64,000 nt of DNA from Geoalkalibacter halelectricus (GTDB taxonomy: Bacteria > Desulfobacterota > Desulfuromonadia > Desulfuromonadales > Geoalkalibacteraceae). The stretch spans positions 2,481,001-2,545,000 of the forward strand of contig NZ_CP092109.1 in the NCBI RefSeq assembly GCF_025263685.1, in the 5' to 3' direction. The notes beneath the pieces were generated by a model. It was not told the DNA's origin, searched no databases, and saw only the letters and a list, made by a program, of their open reading frames with translations. Below, in pieces: positions 17,330 to 26,590 of this stretch (positions within the stretch are counted from its first letter, which is position 1; every line of letters begins with the position of its first letter). The position numbers and the translations under genes are program-made.

Positions 17330-19324
17330 ATGAAAAAGTCCACAGACTCTCTTCCCCTGATCGGCGTCGACACCGGCGGCACCTTCACCGACCTGGTGCT
17401 TCTGGAAGGTGAAAGGGTGCGCACCTGGAAGCTGCCGTCCACTCCCGGGGATCCATCCCGCGCCGTTCTGGACGGTATCCGGCATCTGCTCGGCGACCGG
17501 CCGGCCGTGGTCTGCCATGGCTCCACCGTAGCCACCAACGCCTTGCTGGAAGGCAAGGGCGCGCCCGTGGCGCTGGTGGTGACGCAAGGCTTTCGCGATC
17601 TGTTGCTGATCGGCCGCCAGAACCGCCCTGAACTCTATGCCCTGCATCCGCGGAGACCCCTGCCCCTGGTGAGGCGCGAGCATGTCGTTGAGGTCAGGGA
17701 GCGGATCACCGCCGAAGGCGAGGTGGAAATCGCCCTGGACGACGCGGAAATCACGCGGGTGGTGGAGGCGGTTCGAGCCATCGGTTGTCCGTCGGCGGCG
17801 CTGTGCCTGCTGCACTCCTATTTGCGTCCCGACCATGAGCAGGCCCTGGCCGCTGCCCTGGAGGCCGCGGGGCTGCGGGTGTCCGCATCGCACCGCATTC
17901 TTCCCGAATACCGCGAATTCGAGCGCGCTTCCACCACGGCGGTCAACGCCGCCGTCGCCCCGGTCATGTCGAGGTATCTCTCGCGTCTGCAACAGGGATT
18001 CGGCGGCGTGCCCCTGCGCATCATGCAGAGCAACGGCGGCATCATCAAGGCCGAACGTGCCGGGGCCGAGGCGGTGCGCACCTTTCTTTCCGGACCGGCC
18101 GGCGGCATGGTCGGCGCCTTCGCCACCGCCAAGGCCGCCGGGTGCGAGCGGCTCATTACTTTCGACATGGGCGGTACCAGCACGGATGTCAGCCTGTGCG
18201 ACGGCGACATCCCCCTTACATCCGAAACGGTGCTGGCCGGTTGGCCGCTTAAGGTGCCCATGATTGACATTCACACGGTGGGTGCCGGCGGCGGTTCCAT
18301 CGCGCGCCTCGATGCCGGCGGCGCCTTGCGCGTGGGACCGCGCAGCGCTGGTGCCGATCCGGGTCCGGCCTGTTACGGGCGGGGCACCGAGGTGACCGTC
18401 ACGGATGCCAATCTCTACTTGGGGCGTCTGCTGCCGGATCATTTTCTCGGTGGGCGCATGCGTCTCCATGTGGAGCGCTGCCGCAATGTGATTGAAGATC
18501 TGGCGCGGGCTGCCGACCTGCCACCCCAGCGCTTGGCCGAGGGCGTGGTCGAAGTGGTTGAGGCGACCATGGCCGGAGCCCTGCGCGTGGTGTCCGTGGC
18601 CCGTGGTTATGATCCCCGCAATTTCACTCTGTTGCCCTTCGGCGGTGCCGGCGGTCTGCATGCCTGCGCTCTGGCCGATAAGTTGGCGATTCCCCGCATT
18701 CTGATCCCCGTGCATCCGGGGCTGCTCTCCGCCGTGGGGCTGGTTCTTGCCGACACCGTGCGCGACTATTCCCTCTCCATCCTGCGTCCCGGTCACACCC
18801 CTTACGCTGAATTGCGGGATCAGTTTGCTCCCCTGAACGCCCAGGCAAAGGAGGACATGGCCGCCGAAGGCTGGGCCGAGGATGCCCTGGTCTATGAATA
18901 TTCCTGCGATGTGCGCTACCGGGGGCAGTCCTTCGAGGTCAACGTGCCCTTTGGTGAGCATTTTCACGCCGACTTTCATGCGCGTCACGAAACTCTCTAC
19001 GGTTACCGCGACGATGCCCGAGCCGTCGAGGTCGTCACCTTGCGCCTGCGCGCTATCGGGCGCGGACCCCATCCCGACATCACTTACGGCCTGTGCCGCG
19101 AGGGAGAGCTGCGGCCGCTCTTAAGCACCCCCGTCCATTTTGCCGGTCACACCAGCGACTGGCCGGTCTATGCACGCGAAGAGCTGCCCTGCGGGGCGCG
19201 TTTTTCCGGACCCGCCCTGGTGGTCGAGGAAACCGCGACCCATCTCATCGCTCCCGGCTGGCGGGCCGGGGTGGACAGGCGGGGGAATCTGCTGCTGGAC
19301 CGCGCAGGGAGGCTGCCCTCATGA
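17330..19324 (+). CDS. Hydantoinase/5-oxoprolinase family subunit A
   Basis: ATP-dependent amidohydrolase subunit of 664 residues. The N-terminal ASKHA-type nucleotide site has GVDTGGTFTDLVLL (about 9-22), then HGSTVATNALLE, the Hydantoinase_A core with FDMGGTSTDVSLCDGD, and GAGGGSIARLDAGGAL. The family opens cyclic amides such as hydantoins or 5-oxoproline with ATP, and also includes acetone carboxylase subunits; the exact substrate cannot be told. Its stop overlaps the ATG of subunit B (ATGA at 19321), giving translational coupling. The gene may belong to a small catabolic unit of hyuA, hyuB and a thioesterase. Confidence 0.9.
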   Translation: MKKSTDSLPLIGVDTGGTFTDLVLLEGERVRTWKLPSTPGDPSRAVLDGIRHLLGDRPAVVCHGSTVATNALLEGKGAPVALVVTQGFRDLLLIGRQNRPELYALHPRRPLPLVRREHVVEVRERITAEGEVEIALDDAEITRVVEAVRAIGCPSAALCLLHSYLRPDHEQALAAALEAAGLRVSASHRILPEYREFERASTTAVNAAVAPVMSRYLSRLQQGFGGVPLRIMQSNGGIIKAERAGAEAVRTFLSGPAGGMVGAFATAKAAGCERLITFDMGGTSTDVSLCDGDIPLTSETVLAGWPLKVPMIDIHTVGAGGGSIARLDAGGALRVGPRSAGADPGPACYGRGTEVTVTDANLYLGRLLPDHFLGGRMRLHVERCRNVIEDLARAADLPPQRLAEGVVEVVEATMAGALRVVSVARGYDPRNFTLLPFGGAGGLHACALADKLAIPRILIPVHPGLLSAVGLVLADTVRDYSLSILRPGHTPYAELRDQFAPLNAQAKEDMAAEGWAEDALVYEYSCDVRYRGQSFEVNVPFGEHFHADFHARHETLYGYRDDARAVEVVTLRLRAIGRGPHPDITYGLCREGELRPLLSTPVHFAGHTSDWPVYAREELPCGARFSGPALVVEETATHLIAPGWRAGVDRRGNLLLDRAGRLPS

Positions 19325-20907
19325 ATCCTTCCGTCGACCCGATTCTGCTCGAGGTGATGAAGAACCGCTTTGTTTCCCTGGCCGAGGAAATGGGCGCGGT
19401 GTTGATGCGCACGGCGTTCTCTCCCAACATCAAGGAGCGGCGGGATTTTTCCTGCGCCCTTTTCGACGCCGACGGCCAGATGGTCGCCCAGGCGGCGCAC
19501 ATCCCCGTGCATCTGGGCTCCATGCCCATGGCGGTGGCGGCAGCCCTTGAGCTTGCCGATCTTGGCCCCGGCGATGCGGTCCTGCTCAACGACCCCTATC
19601 GCGGCGGCACTCATCTGCCCGACATCACTTTGGTGACTCCGGTTTTCCTGGATGGTAAGCGACCAGCGTTTTTTCTCGCCAATCGCGCCCATCACGCCGA
19701 TGTCGGGGGCATGAGCGCGGGCTCTTTGCCGCTTTCTTCCGAAATATTTCAGGAAGGCCTGCGCATCCCCCCGGTGCGCATCGTGCGCGGTGGGGAGTTG
19801 GACCGCGATCTGCTGCGCCTGCTGTTGGCCAATGTGCGCACGCCCGAGGAGCGCGAAGGCGATCTGACCGCCCAGTTGGCGGCCAACCAGGTCGGCGAGC
19901 GCCGTCTGCGCGAAATCCTCGCCCAGCACGGTGTGGAGGAAACCCGGCATTATTGCCGGGCGCTGCTCAATTATGGCGAGCGTATGATGGCGGCGGTCAT
20001 CGCGGGCATCCCGGATGGAACCTTTGCCTTTGAGGATGTTCTCGATGACGACGGCATCAGCGATGAGCCGGTACGGATCACCTGCGAAGTGCGCGTTGCC
20101 GGCGAGCGGGCGGTGGTGGATTTCAGCGACTGCGCGGCGCAGGTGCCGGGGTGTGTCAACGCGGTGCGCGCCATCACCCTCTCGGCGGTTTTCTATGCCT
20201 TTCGGCTGCTTGCACCCGATGAGATTGCGCACAACGCCGGGTGCATGCGCTGCATCGAAGTGATCACCAGGCCCGGTACGGTCGCCGACTGCACTTTTCC
20301 GGCGGCGGTGGCAGGCGGCAATGTCGAGACCTCCCAGCGTCTGGTGGATGTGGTGCTTGGAGCCCTGGCCAAAGCCCTGCCGGAAAGAATCCCGGCCGCT
20401 TCCTGCGGTTCCATGAACAATCTGACCCTGGGCGGTGTCGATCCACGCAGCGGGGAACTCTTCGCCTATTACGAAACCATCGCCGGCGGCGCCGGGGGGG
20501 CTCCCCAAGGGGGGGGGGCGTCCGGAATCCAGACGCACATGACCAACACCCTCAACACGCCGATAGAAGCCTTGGAGCATGCCTACCCCCTGCGGGTACG
20601 CCGCTATGAATTGCGCGAAGGTTCCGGCGGTGCCGGACGTCATCCGGGCGGCGACGGCGTAATCAAGGAAATCGCCTTGCAGTGCGAAGCCCGCCTCACC
20701 CTGCTCAGCGACCGACGCCGCAGCACTCCCTACGGCCTGAACGGCGGTGACGCCGGACGGCCGGGACGCAATCTGCTGCGCCGGGGCGCGGAAACGATCT
20801 CCCTGGCGGGCAAATGCTCCCTGGTGGCAAAAAGCGGCGATGTGCTGGTCATTGAAACGCCGGGTGGCGGCGGATGGGGATCCAGGCACCGAGAGGAGAA
20901 GAGTTGA
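19321..20907 (+). CDS. Hydantoinase/5-oxoprolinase family subunit B
   Basis: Partner of subunit A, 528 residues. The Hydantoinase_B core runs through nearly the whole protein: MKNRFVSLAEEMGAVLMRTA near the start, NDPYRGGTHLPDI, then YETIAGGAGG and QTHMTNTLNTPIEALE, ending in VIETPGGGGWG. The start at 19321 overlaps the stop of subunit A, and the stop overlaps the ATG of the thioesterase (TGATG at 20905). Two G homopolymers, G7 at 20494-20500 and G10 at 20509-20518, lie in the coding sequence near the YETIAGG motif. The reading frame stays intact across both, with the family's usual spacing. Confidence 0.9.
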   Translation: MNPSVDPILLEVMKNRFVSLAEEMGAVLMRTAFSPNIKERRDFSCALFDADGQMVAQAAHIPVHLGSMPMAVAAALELADLGPGDAVLLNDPYRGGTHLPDITLVTPVFLDGKRPAFFLANRAHHADVGGMSAGSLPLSSEIFQEGLRIPPVRIVRGGELDRDLLRLLLANVRTPEEREGDLTAQLAANQVGERRLREILAQHGVEETRHYCRALLNYGERMMAAVIAGIPDGTFAFEDVLDDDGISDEPVRITCEVRVAGERAVVDFSDCAAQVPGCVNAVRAITLSAVFYAFRLLAPDEIAHNAGCMRCIEVITRPGTVADCTFPAAVAGGNVETSQRLVDVVLGALAKALPERIPAASCGSMNNLTLGGVDPRSGELFAYYETIAGGAGGAPQGGGASGIQTHMTNTLNTPIEALEHAYPLRVRRYELREGSGGAGRHPGGDGVIKEIALQCEARLTLLSDRRRSTPYGLNGGDAGRPGRNLLRRGAETISLAGKCSLVAKSGDVLVIETPGGGGWGSRHREEKS

Positions 20908-21296
20908 TGAACAATTACACCATCGTGCGTCAGGAGCACTTGAATCATTACGGTTTTCTGTTCGGCGGGGCGATGCTCAAATGGGTCGATGAATTCGCCT
21001 GGCTGGTGGCCTCGCGGGATTTTCCCGGCTGTCCGCTGGTGACCGTCGGCATGGATCGCATCAACTTCCGGCAACCCGTGGCCAACGGCTCGATCCTGCG
21101 CTTTCATATCCTGCCCGTGAAGCAGGGCGCCTCCTCCATCACCTACGCCGTCCACGTCTTTGCCGACGAGCCGGGCGCGCGCGAGGAAAAGGACGTTTTC
21201 TCAACCACCGTGACTTTTGTGCATGTGGATGCCCAGGGCAAGAAGCAGAGCTTGCCGCGCTCCGGCACCCTGCGGTCGCAGGACGGCTCGGTCTAA
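20907..21296 (+). CDS. Acyl-CoA thioesterase, hotdog fold (YciA/BACH type)
   Basis: A 129-residue single hotdog domain. NHYGFLFGGAMLKWVDEFAW carries the hot-dog helix with the Asp of the YciA/acyl-CoA hydrolase group, and VGMDRINFRQPV follows. It hydrolyses acyl-CoA to free acid and CoA; chain-length preference cannot be read. The start overlaps the subunit B stop by one base, with GAGAGGAGAAGAG upstream as ribosome site. Its last four bases overlap the end of the convergent isochorismatase gene. Its link with the hydantoinase genes is positional. Confidence 0.85.
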   Translation: MNNYTIVRQEHLNHYGFLFGGAMLKWVDEFAWLVASRDFPGCPLVTVGMDRINFRQPVANGSILRFHILPVKQGASSITYAVHVFADEPGAREEKDVFSTTVTFVHVDAQGKKQSLPRSGTLRSQDGSV

Positions 21297-21859
21297 ATTA
21301 TCATGGTACCCGCCTGACGCATCTTTTCGACGGCCTCTTTTCCGCCTTCGGCGGTTACCGGCCGGGTCGCCTCCTCGATCAGGTGCATTTCAAACCCGGC
21401 TTTGCAGCCATCGAGCACGGTGGCGAGCACGCACACATCCTGCGCCAGACCGCCGACGAAGATGCGCTTGATGTTGCGTTTGTGCAGCCAGTCGGCCAGG
21501 CCGGTCTGGTCGAAGGCGGAATTCTGATCCTGATCGAAGCGGGTGCCCTTGGTGACGATTTCCGCATCGAGAGGAACTTCCAGTTGCGGGTGAAAGCGCG
21601 CACCATCGCTGTCCTGTACGCAGTGCGGCGGCCAGGTGCCACCCTGCGGCTCAAAACTCAGATGATTCTTCGGATGCCAGTCGCGCGAGAGGTAGACGGG
21701 AATTCCTCCCTCACGGGCGGCGCGCATCCAGGCGTTGAGCACCGGCACCACCTCGTCGCCTTTTTCGATGGGCAGGGCGCCGCCCGGACAGAAATCCTTC
21801 TGCACATCGATCACCAGCAGCAGATCGCCGGATTTGAAGGGGGGGATCTTCTCGTTCAT
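21293..21859 (-). CDS. Isochorismatase-family hydrolase, nicotinamidase-like
   Basis: Cysteine hydrolase of 188 residues with the full triad: Asp18 in VIDVQKDF, Lys104 in VTKGT and Cys143 in AQDVCVLATV. The metal-site residues of nicotinamidases are also present (SRDWHPKNH, 58-66), and the pattern GGTWPPHCVQDSDGARFHP is typical of PncA. The likely reaction is nicotinamide to nicotinate plus ammonia, for NAD salvage. The ATG follows AAAGGAGTCAACC. It sits 21 bp downstream of the acyl-ligase fusion gene on the same strand, so it may be cotranscribed with it. Confidence 0.88.
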   Translation of the reverse strand: MNEKIPPFKSGDLLLVIDVQKDFCPGGALPIEKGDEVVPVLNAWMRAAREGGIPVYLSRDWHPKNHLSFEPQGGTWPPHCVQDSDGARFHPQLEVPLDAEIVTKGTRFDQDQNSAFDQTGLADWLHKRNIKRIFVGGLAQDVCVLATVLDGCKAGFEMHLIEEATRPVTAEGGKEAVEKMRQAGTMII

Positions 21860-21880
21860 GGTTGACTCCTTTTCCTCGGT

Positions 21881-24556
21881 TTACAGCCCCTCGACATCCT
21901 CCTGCAGTTGCCGGGCGATTTTTTTCGCCCTTTCCTGCGAGGTTTCTTCCGCGTCGCCTATTTCTTCGGGATTGCGGGCTGTGCCGAAGACGACTCGGAT
22001 GCGCCCGCGCCGGGGCCAGAACTTGCCGCGCGGCAGCACTTCGAAGGTTCCGTCGATGCTTACCGGCACCACCGGCGCCGGATAGCGCGACAAGACCATG
22101 CCGATGCCGGCTTTAAAGGGGCGCAGTTGACCGTCGGGCGAGCGCTGTCCCTCGGGGAACCACACCAGATTGCGCTCGTGACGCAAGACCTCGCAGCCGA
22201 AGGCCAGACTGGAGATCACCGCCCGGCGGGGATCGACGGGAACGACATTGGCGACATGGCTCAGGGTTTTGAGCAGAAAATTGTCGAAAACGGCGCCGGT
22301 CCAGCCTCCCCACCAGGTATTTTCCAGTGCCTTTTTCGGCAGAATCGCCGCAATGACCGGGGCATCGAGGTTGCTCAGATGATTTGGGGCGAGCACGAAA
22401 TGTCCCTCGGGCAGATTTTCCAACCCTGCGACCTCCACATGGAAATAGTTTTTCACCACCAATCGATTCAGGGCGTACAGGGTTTTGCGCAGGAACCCCA
22501 TCACCGCACCGCCGGGTTGGAGCCAGCGTTTTTGCTCGTCGCTGAGTGCCTCCTCGGGGTTTTCCAGCGGCTCGCCGGAAAAACCTGCGCTTCCTTCCTC
22601 CTCCTCGGCGGCGACCCTTTCCAGAAGATCCCGAACGGTTTCAACTTCGGCGATGACTTCCTCTTCGAGTTCGATGCCGGTTCTTTCACCCACCTCGACG
22701 GTGACGGTCAACCATTCGAGGGAATCAATGCCCAAATCGCCCTGCAGCCGTGTGTCGGGAGTCAACCCCTTCTCGGCGTAGCGCTCGACAAGCCAATCCC
22801 AGACTGCTCTGGCGGCGCTGTTGACCAGCAGGGATCGATCCTCTCCGGACATGTCTTCCAGGGCCATGGCCCCCTTGGATTCTTGCTGCTTCTCGCCGCT
22901 TTGGGCCTTGTGATACTGTTCTTCCAACAGGTGGCGGCGAATCTTGCCCAGGCGCGTGCGCGGCAGGGAGCGGCTGGTCAGGGAAAAATCCGTCACTTGC
23001 CAATAGCTGGGCAAATCCTTGGCCACCTCTTCCAGGGCCTGCTTGATATGTTCGCGCTGGTCTTCTTCATCCGAGGTTTCCGGAACGATCAGCGCCACCA
23101 AATGGCCCTCATCTTCCAGGACGCCGATTTCCTTGATGGCCGAACTCTGGGAATAGGCTTCCTCGACCTCTTCCGGATTGATGTTCTTGCCGCTTTCCGT
23201 AACGATCAGCGTCGACGCGCGGCCGGATAACCTCAGATAGCCCTGGTCATCGATGCTGCCGAGGTCGCCGGTGCGAAACCATCCCTCCGAGGTGAATGCT
23301 TCCTTGGATTTTTCTTCCATTTTGTAGTAGCCGCGAAAGACATTGGGCCCGAGGGCCAGCACTTCGCCCTCGCCCTCGTTTTCGCCCTTGTCCAAATCAA
23401 GCTTGAGCTGCACCCCCGATATTGCTTTCCCGACGCTGTCGTAACGCCCCGAGTCCGGCGGGTTCAAGGTCAATAGCGGTGCGGTTTCAGTCAGTCCGTA
23501 GCCGATGGCGACCTGCCAGCCCAGCCCTTCGAAAAAACGCGCCATTTCCGGAGCCAGGGGCGAGCCGCCCGAGGCGAGCAGGCGCAAATGAGGCCCGAGG
23601 CGGCGGCGCAGCGGGTAAAATAGCGCCTTGCCCGGATTCCATCCCACTTTTTGATTGATTCGCGCACACTCTTGCACCAGGCACGTAAAGATCCGCGCAA
23701 GGCGCTCACTCTTGTTGCCGATGCGTTGATTGATGGCATCATATAGCGCGCGATAGAGCCGCGGCACCCCGCAGATCACGCTCACCTGGGCCTGTCGCAG
23801 GGCGCGAAGGATCTGGGGGCCGGTCATGGCATATGGCAGAATGATGGGGATTTTGGCCGCCAGGGGCAGGAACATCCCGATGACGAAGGGGTAGACGTGA
23901 TGCAGGGGCAAGGGCAGCAGAACCCGGTCGTCAGGGCGGGTCAAGTCGGTAGCGAGGATTCGGTTGATCTGAAAAATCAGGTTGCCGTGGGTCAAGGGAA
24001 CCCCCTTAGGAGGTCCGGTCGTCCCCGAGGTATAAAACATGGTCGCCTCGTCGTCGGCTCCGATTTCCGGTAAATCCGCCCCGCCTTGAAGTGACCAGAG
24101 ACTGTCCTCGTCCTTGCTGTCCTCGTGATCGAGAAACAGGGTGCGCGGGATGTCACAGGACAGCTCCTTGAGGCGGTCGTGGAGGGCCGCGTTGGTCACC
24201 AGCAGAACGGGGTCGCAATCTTCCAGAATGCGCTCGAGGGCTTTGCGATCGAGTTGCACATCCAGGGGGACGACGCGCCCGCCGCTGCGCAAAATTGCCA
24301 GGCAGGCGATGATCCATTGGGGTGAATTCTCGGCCCAAAGAACCACGGCCTGGCCTTTGCTCACCCCTGATTCAACCAAAGCGGCTGCGGTTTGGTGGAC
24401 TTTCTCCCGCAGGCGCGAGCGCGAAATCTGGCGTTCATCATCCTTGCGCAGGGCATTAATGGCAGTTTTGCGCCCCTCCTCAGCGAGTGCATCGATGAGG
24501 TGTGCCAGGGTTTTGAATTTACTTTTTCCCGAGGACTTCTGGCTGCTTTCACCCAC
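21881..24556 (-). CDS. Fusion of AMP-forming acyl ligase, acyl carrier and PlsC acyltransferase domains
   Basis: A three-domain protein of 891 residues. The first about 560 residues are an AMP-dependent acyl-CoA/ACP ligase (FYTSGTTGPPKGVPLTHGN, GYGLTETAPLL, GWFRTGDLG). A carrier domain follows with GIDSLEW, whose Ser takes phosphopantetheine. The last about 230 residues are a lysophospholipid acyltransferase with NHLSNLD (H-x4-D) and PEGQRSPDGQ. The domains suggest fatty acid activation, loading on the built-in carrier, and transfer to a lysolipid without free acyl-CoA, similar in logic to Aas with its own carrier. GTG at 24556 is chosen because AGGGAGGT lies 6 bp before it; a TTG further upstream (24607) lacks a ribosome site. 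Substrate not known. Confidence 0.87.
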   Translation of the reverse strand: MGESSQKSSGKSKFKTLAHLIDALAEEGRKTAINALRKDDERQISRSRLREKVHQTAAALVESGVSKGQAVVLWAENSPQWIIACLAILRSGGRVVPLDVQLDRKALERILEDCDPVLLVTNAALHDRLKELSCDIPRTLFLDHEDSKDEDSLWSLQGGADLPEIGADDEATMFYTSGTTGPPKGVPLTHGNLIFQINRILATDLTRPDDRVLLPLPLHHVYPFVIGMFLPLAAKIPIILPYAMTGPQILRALRQAQVSVICGVPRLYRALYDAINQRIGNKSERLARIFTCLVQECARINQKVGWNPGKALFYPLRRRLGPHLRLLASGGSPLAPEMARFFEGLGWQVAIGYGLTETAPLLTLNPPDSGRYDSVGKAISGVQLKLDLDKGENEGEGEVLALGPNVFRGYYKMEEKSKEAFTSEGWFRTGDLGSIDDQGYLRLSGRASTLIVTESGKNINPEEVEEAYSQSSAIKEIGVLEDEGHLVALIVPETSDEEDQREHIKQALEEVAKDLPSYWQVTDFSLTSRSLPRTRLGKIRRHLLEEQYHKAQSGEKQQESKGAMALEDMSGEDRSLLVNSAARAVWDWLVERYAEKGLTPDTRLQGDLGIDSLEWLTVTVEVGERTGIELEEEVIAEVETVRDLLERVAAEEEEGSAGFSGEPLENPEEALSDEQKRWLQPGGAVMGFLRKTLYALNRLVVKNYFHVEVAGLENLPEGHFVLAPNHLSNLDAPVIAAILPKKALENTWWGGWTGAVFDNFLLKTLSHVANVVPVDPRRAVISSLAFGCEVLRHERNLVWFPEGQRSPDGQLRPFKAGIGMVLSRYPAPVVPVSIDGTFEVLPRGKFWPRRGRIRVVFGTARNPEEIGDAEETSQERAKKIARQLQEDVEGL

Positions 24557-24814
24557 TGGAATACCTCCCTGCCGAAATCTGGGCCTTAAAGTAGAGAAAA
24601 ATCTCAAGTTTTTGAATTTTCATGTGCATTCGTTTCCAACTCTACAAAAATCCCAAGGAATTTCAATGCAGAGGCTTGGCCGCACCAAATCCAATTCAGG
24701 CAAAATGAAACAGGAAGTGTGTCATCCAAGAAAACTTGGTGGTAGTCTGTTGTGAATTCATTCAACCGTTTAAGCCGGATACGGCCGGCCGAACCTTTCC
24801 TTCGAGGAGATATT

Positions 24815-25228
24815 GTGAAGAAGAAAATCGAGGTGGCCTGCGCGATCATTGAGAGAGAAGGACGGGTACTGGCCGCGCAGCGTGCTGAATCCATGAGCTT
24901 GCCGCTGAAATGGGAATTTCCCGGCGGCAAGATTGAACCGCTGGAGGACGCCAGGGATTGCCTGCACCGCGAGCTTCGCGAGGAACTGGGCGTCGGTGTC
25001 CACATTCATGCCGCCTTGCCCCCCTCGGATTGGAGCTATGCCGACTTTGCCATCACCCTGCATCCTTTTGTCTGCACTCTGGGTGAGGGAAGCATCCATC
25101 TCGCCGAGCACAAGGCGATTCGCTGGGTCAGCCCCGAAGAGATGCCGTCTCTGGATTGGGCCGCGGCTGACGGCCCGGTACTGGAGAATTATTTCCGTTA
25201 TCTCAAGCAAGGCCAGGCAGGGGCCTGA
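24815..25228 (+). CDS. Nudix hydrolase, MutT-like (8-oxo-dGTP diphosphatase)
   Basis: A 137-residue protein with a full Nudix box (GGKIEPLEDARDCLHRELRE then ELGVGV). The N-terminal VKKKIEVACAIIEREGRVL and WEFPGGK are typical of MutT/CTP pyrophosphohydrolases that clean oxidised nucleotides. GTG at 24815 is preceded by GAGGAGA, 4 bp away. It is divergent from the acyl-ligase fusion and convergent with prs. General class sure, exact nucleotide not. Confidence 0.87.
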   Translation: MKKKIEVACAIIEREGRVLAAQRAESMSLPLKWEFPGGKIEPLEDARDCLHRELREELGVGVHIHAALPPSDWSYADFAITLHPFVCTLGEGSIHLAEHKAIRWVSPEEMPSLDWAAADGPVLENYFRYLKQGQAGA

Positions 25229-25280
25229 GCGGTGGGGAAGCCTGCCATCGATCTGGCAATATTGGCGTGGCGATTGAGTG

Positions 25281-26225
25281 TTACAATGTAGTCCCCCCGC
25301 CCAGGGCGCGGAAACCGCGCCCTGGGCGGGTTAATTCCCGCAGGGCGTCGGCAAGCAGCTGGGCGAGGGTGTAGCGCCTGATGCAGGATGCCTCTGCGCC
25401 TTTCCGGGCTACACTGTCGGTGGTGATGATCCGCTGGATGGAAAACCTTTCCAGGCGAGCAGGCGCCTGGCCAACCAGCAGAGCATGTGCGGCTAGGATG
25501 GAGAACTCGGGCTCTGCGCCCGCCTTTCGCAAGGCCTCCATGGCGGCGATAAGGGTGCCGCCGGTGCTGATCATGTCATCCACCAGGACCGGCGCGCGAT
25601 CTTTCACTTCGCCGGTGATCGCCTGCACCTCGACTTCCTGGTCGCTTTTACGCACTTTTTCGATGTACGCCACCGGCAGACGCAGCAGTTCGCCGTAGCG
25701 CTGCGCCAGCTTGACCGCGCCGGCATCGGGCGCCACCAGCACCTGGTCGGGCCGGCGGTATTCGCGAAATGCTTCCGCCAGCAGCGGTACGGCCGTCAGA
25801 TGAGTCAGTGGAATTCCGGAAAACCCCTCGATGGCGGCGTTGTGCAGGTCAACGGCGATGATCCGGTCAAAACGCGTGGCGAGCAGATCGGTGATCAGGC
25901 GTGCGCCGATGGGCTCTTCACCACTGACGCGGCGATCTTGGCGGGCATAGCCGAAGTAGGGAAGGATTGCCGTGACACGCCGCGCCCCGCGGCGGCGGCA
26001 GGCGTCCGCGAGCAGCAGCATTTCAAGCAGATGGCGGTCCGCTGGTGCCGCGGTCGATTGCAGGACAAAGACCTCGGCCCCTGTCACCGTCTCTTTGACC
26101 GCGACTCTGATTTCCTCATCCGCGAAATCCTCAATCAGGCAGTGAGCCGGCGCGATACCTAGCGCCGCCGCCAGTTTGCGACCCAAATTTGGGTGCGAGC
26201 GTCCCAAGACGAGCACTGGGTTCAT
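25281..26225 (-). CDS. Ribose-phosphate pyrophosphokinase (PRPP synthetase)
   Basis: A 314-residue class I-like enzyme making PRPP from ribose 5-phosphate and ATP. Visible motifs: LPYFGYARQDR (ATP and Mg site), VDLHNAAIEGFSG (Mg/ribose site) and the PRPP loop VLVDDMISTGGTL. The N-terminus (VLVLGRSHPNLGRKLAAALG) and the short length differ from the housekeeping form, and there is no ipk/ispE or pth neighbour, so this may be a second, specialised copy. The ATG is preceded by GTGGAGGCACC. A MITE-like repeat lies in the gap upstream of it. Confidence 0.85.
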   Translation of the reverse strand: MNPVLVLGRSHPNLGRKLAAALGIAPAHCLIEDFADEEIRVAVKETVTGAEVFVLQSTAAPADRHLLEMLLLADACRRRGARRVTAILPYFGYARQDRRVSGEEPIGARLITDLLATRFDRIIAVDLHNAAIEGFSGIPLTHLTAVPLLAEAFREYRRPDQVLVAPDAGAVKLAQRYGELLRLPVAYIEKVRKSDQEVEVQAITGEVKDRAPVLVDDMISTGGTLIAAMEALRKAGAEPEFSILAAHALLVGQAPARLERFSIQRIITTDSVARKGAEASCIRRYTLAQLLADALRELTRPGRGFRALGGGTTL

Positions 26226-26364
26226 GGTGCCTCCACGGACCTTGCGTCCGCCTTTACTCTACAAAAAACCTGAACCTTTTCAACCTGGACCAAGGCTGGA
26301 CAGTCATCTCATCTTGGATAGAGTTTTAATAAACAACGAGCTGATTCAGTCGGAATTCAAGGGT

Positions 26365-26533
26365 CTAGGAGGCTGTCGGACTATCCATGAGCCGGCTGCA
26401 AATCCGGCTGTTTGGCCCGGATTCCGGCTCCTTTTCGGTACGTAGCTACGGCTATGCACCCTCAAAGGAGCCAAAATCCGGACTCAAACATCCAAATTTT
26501 CGCTTCGGCCCGGATAGTCCGACAGCCTCCTAG
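26365..26533. repeat. MITE-like palindromic element with 22 bp perfect terminal inverted repeats
   Basis: CTAGGAGGCTGTCGGACTAT plus CC (26365-26386) is exactly repeated in inverse at 26512-26533, 169 bp in all. Outside, GAATTCA (26353-26359) matches TGAATTC (26538-26544), extending the symmetry. Inside, GGCTCCTTT and AAAGGAGCC form a second arm, with CGTAGCTACG at the centre. It codes for nothing and fills most of the 365 bp gap between prs and the ATP-grasp gene. It is likely a non-autonomous transposon relic or folded RNA element; a matching full-length transposon is not in the window. Confidence 0.8.
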
Positions 26534-26590
26534 ATTCTGAATTCTATTCTGTATGTTGCGGAGGAAGCAGGCGGCGCGAAAGGAGGCTTT

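Noticed and set aside
20461-20520. Frameshift in hyuB at the G runs
   Set aside because: The frame and spacing fit the family on both sides, so no shift is needed in this sequence.
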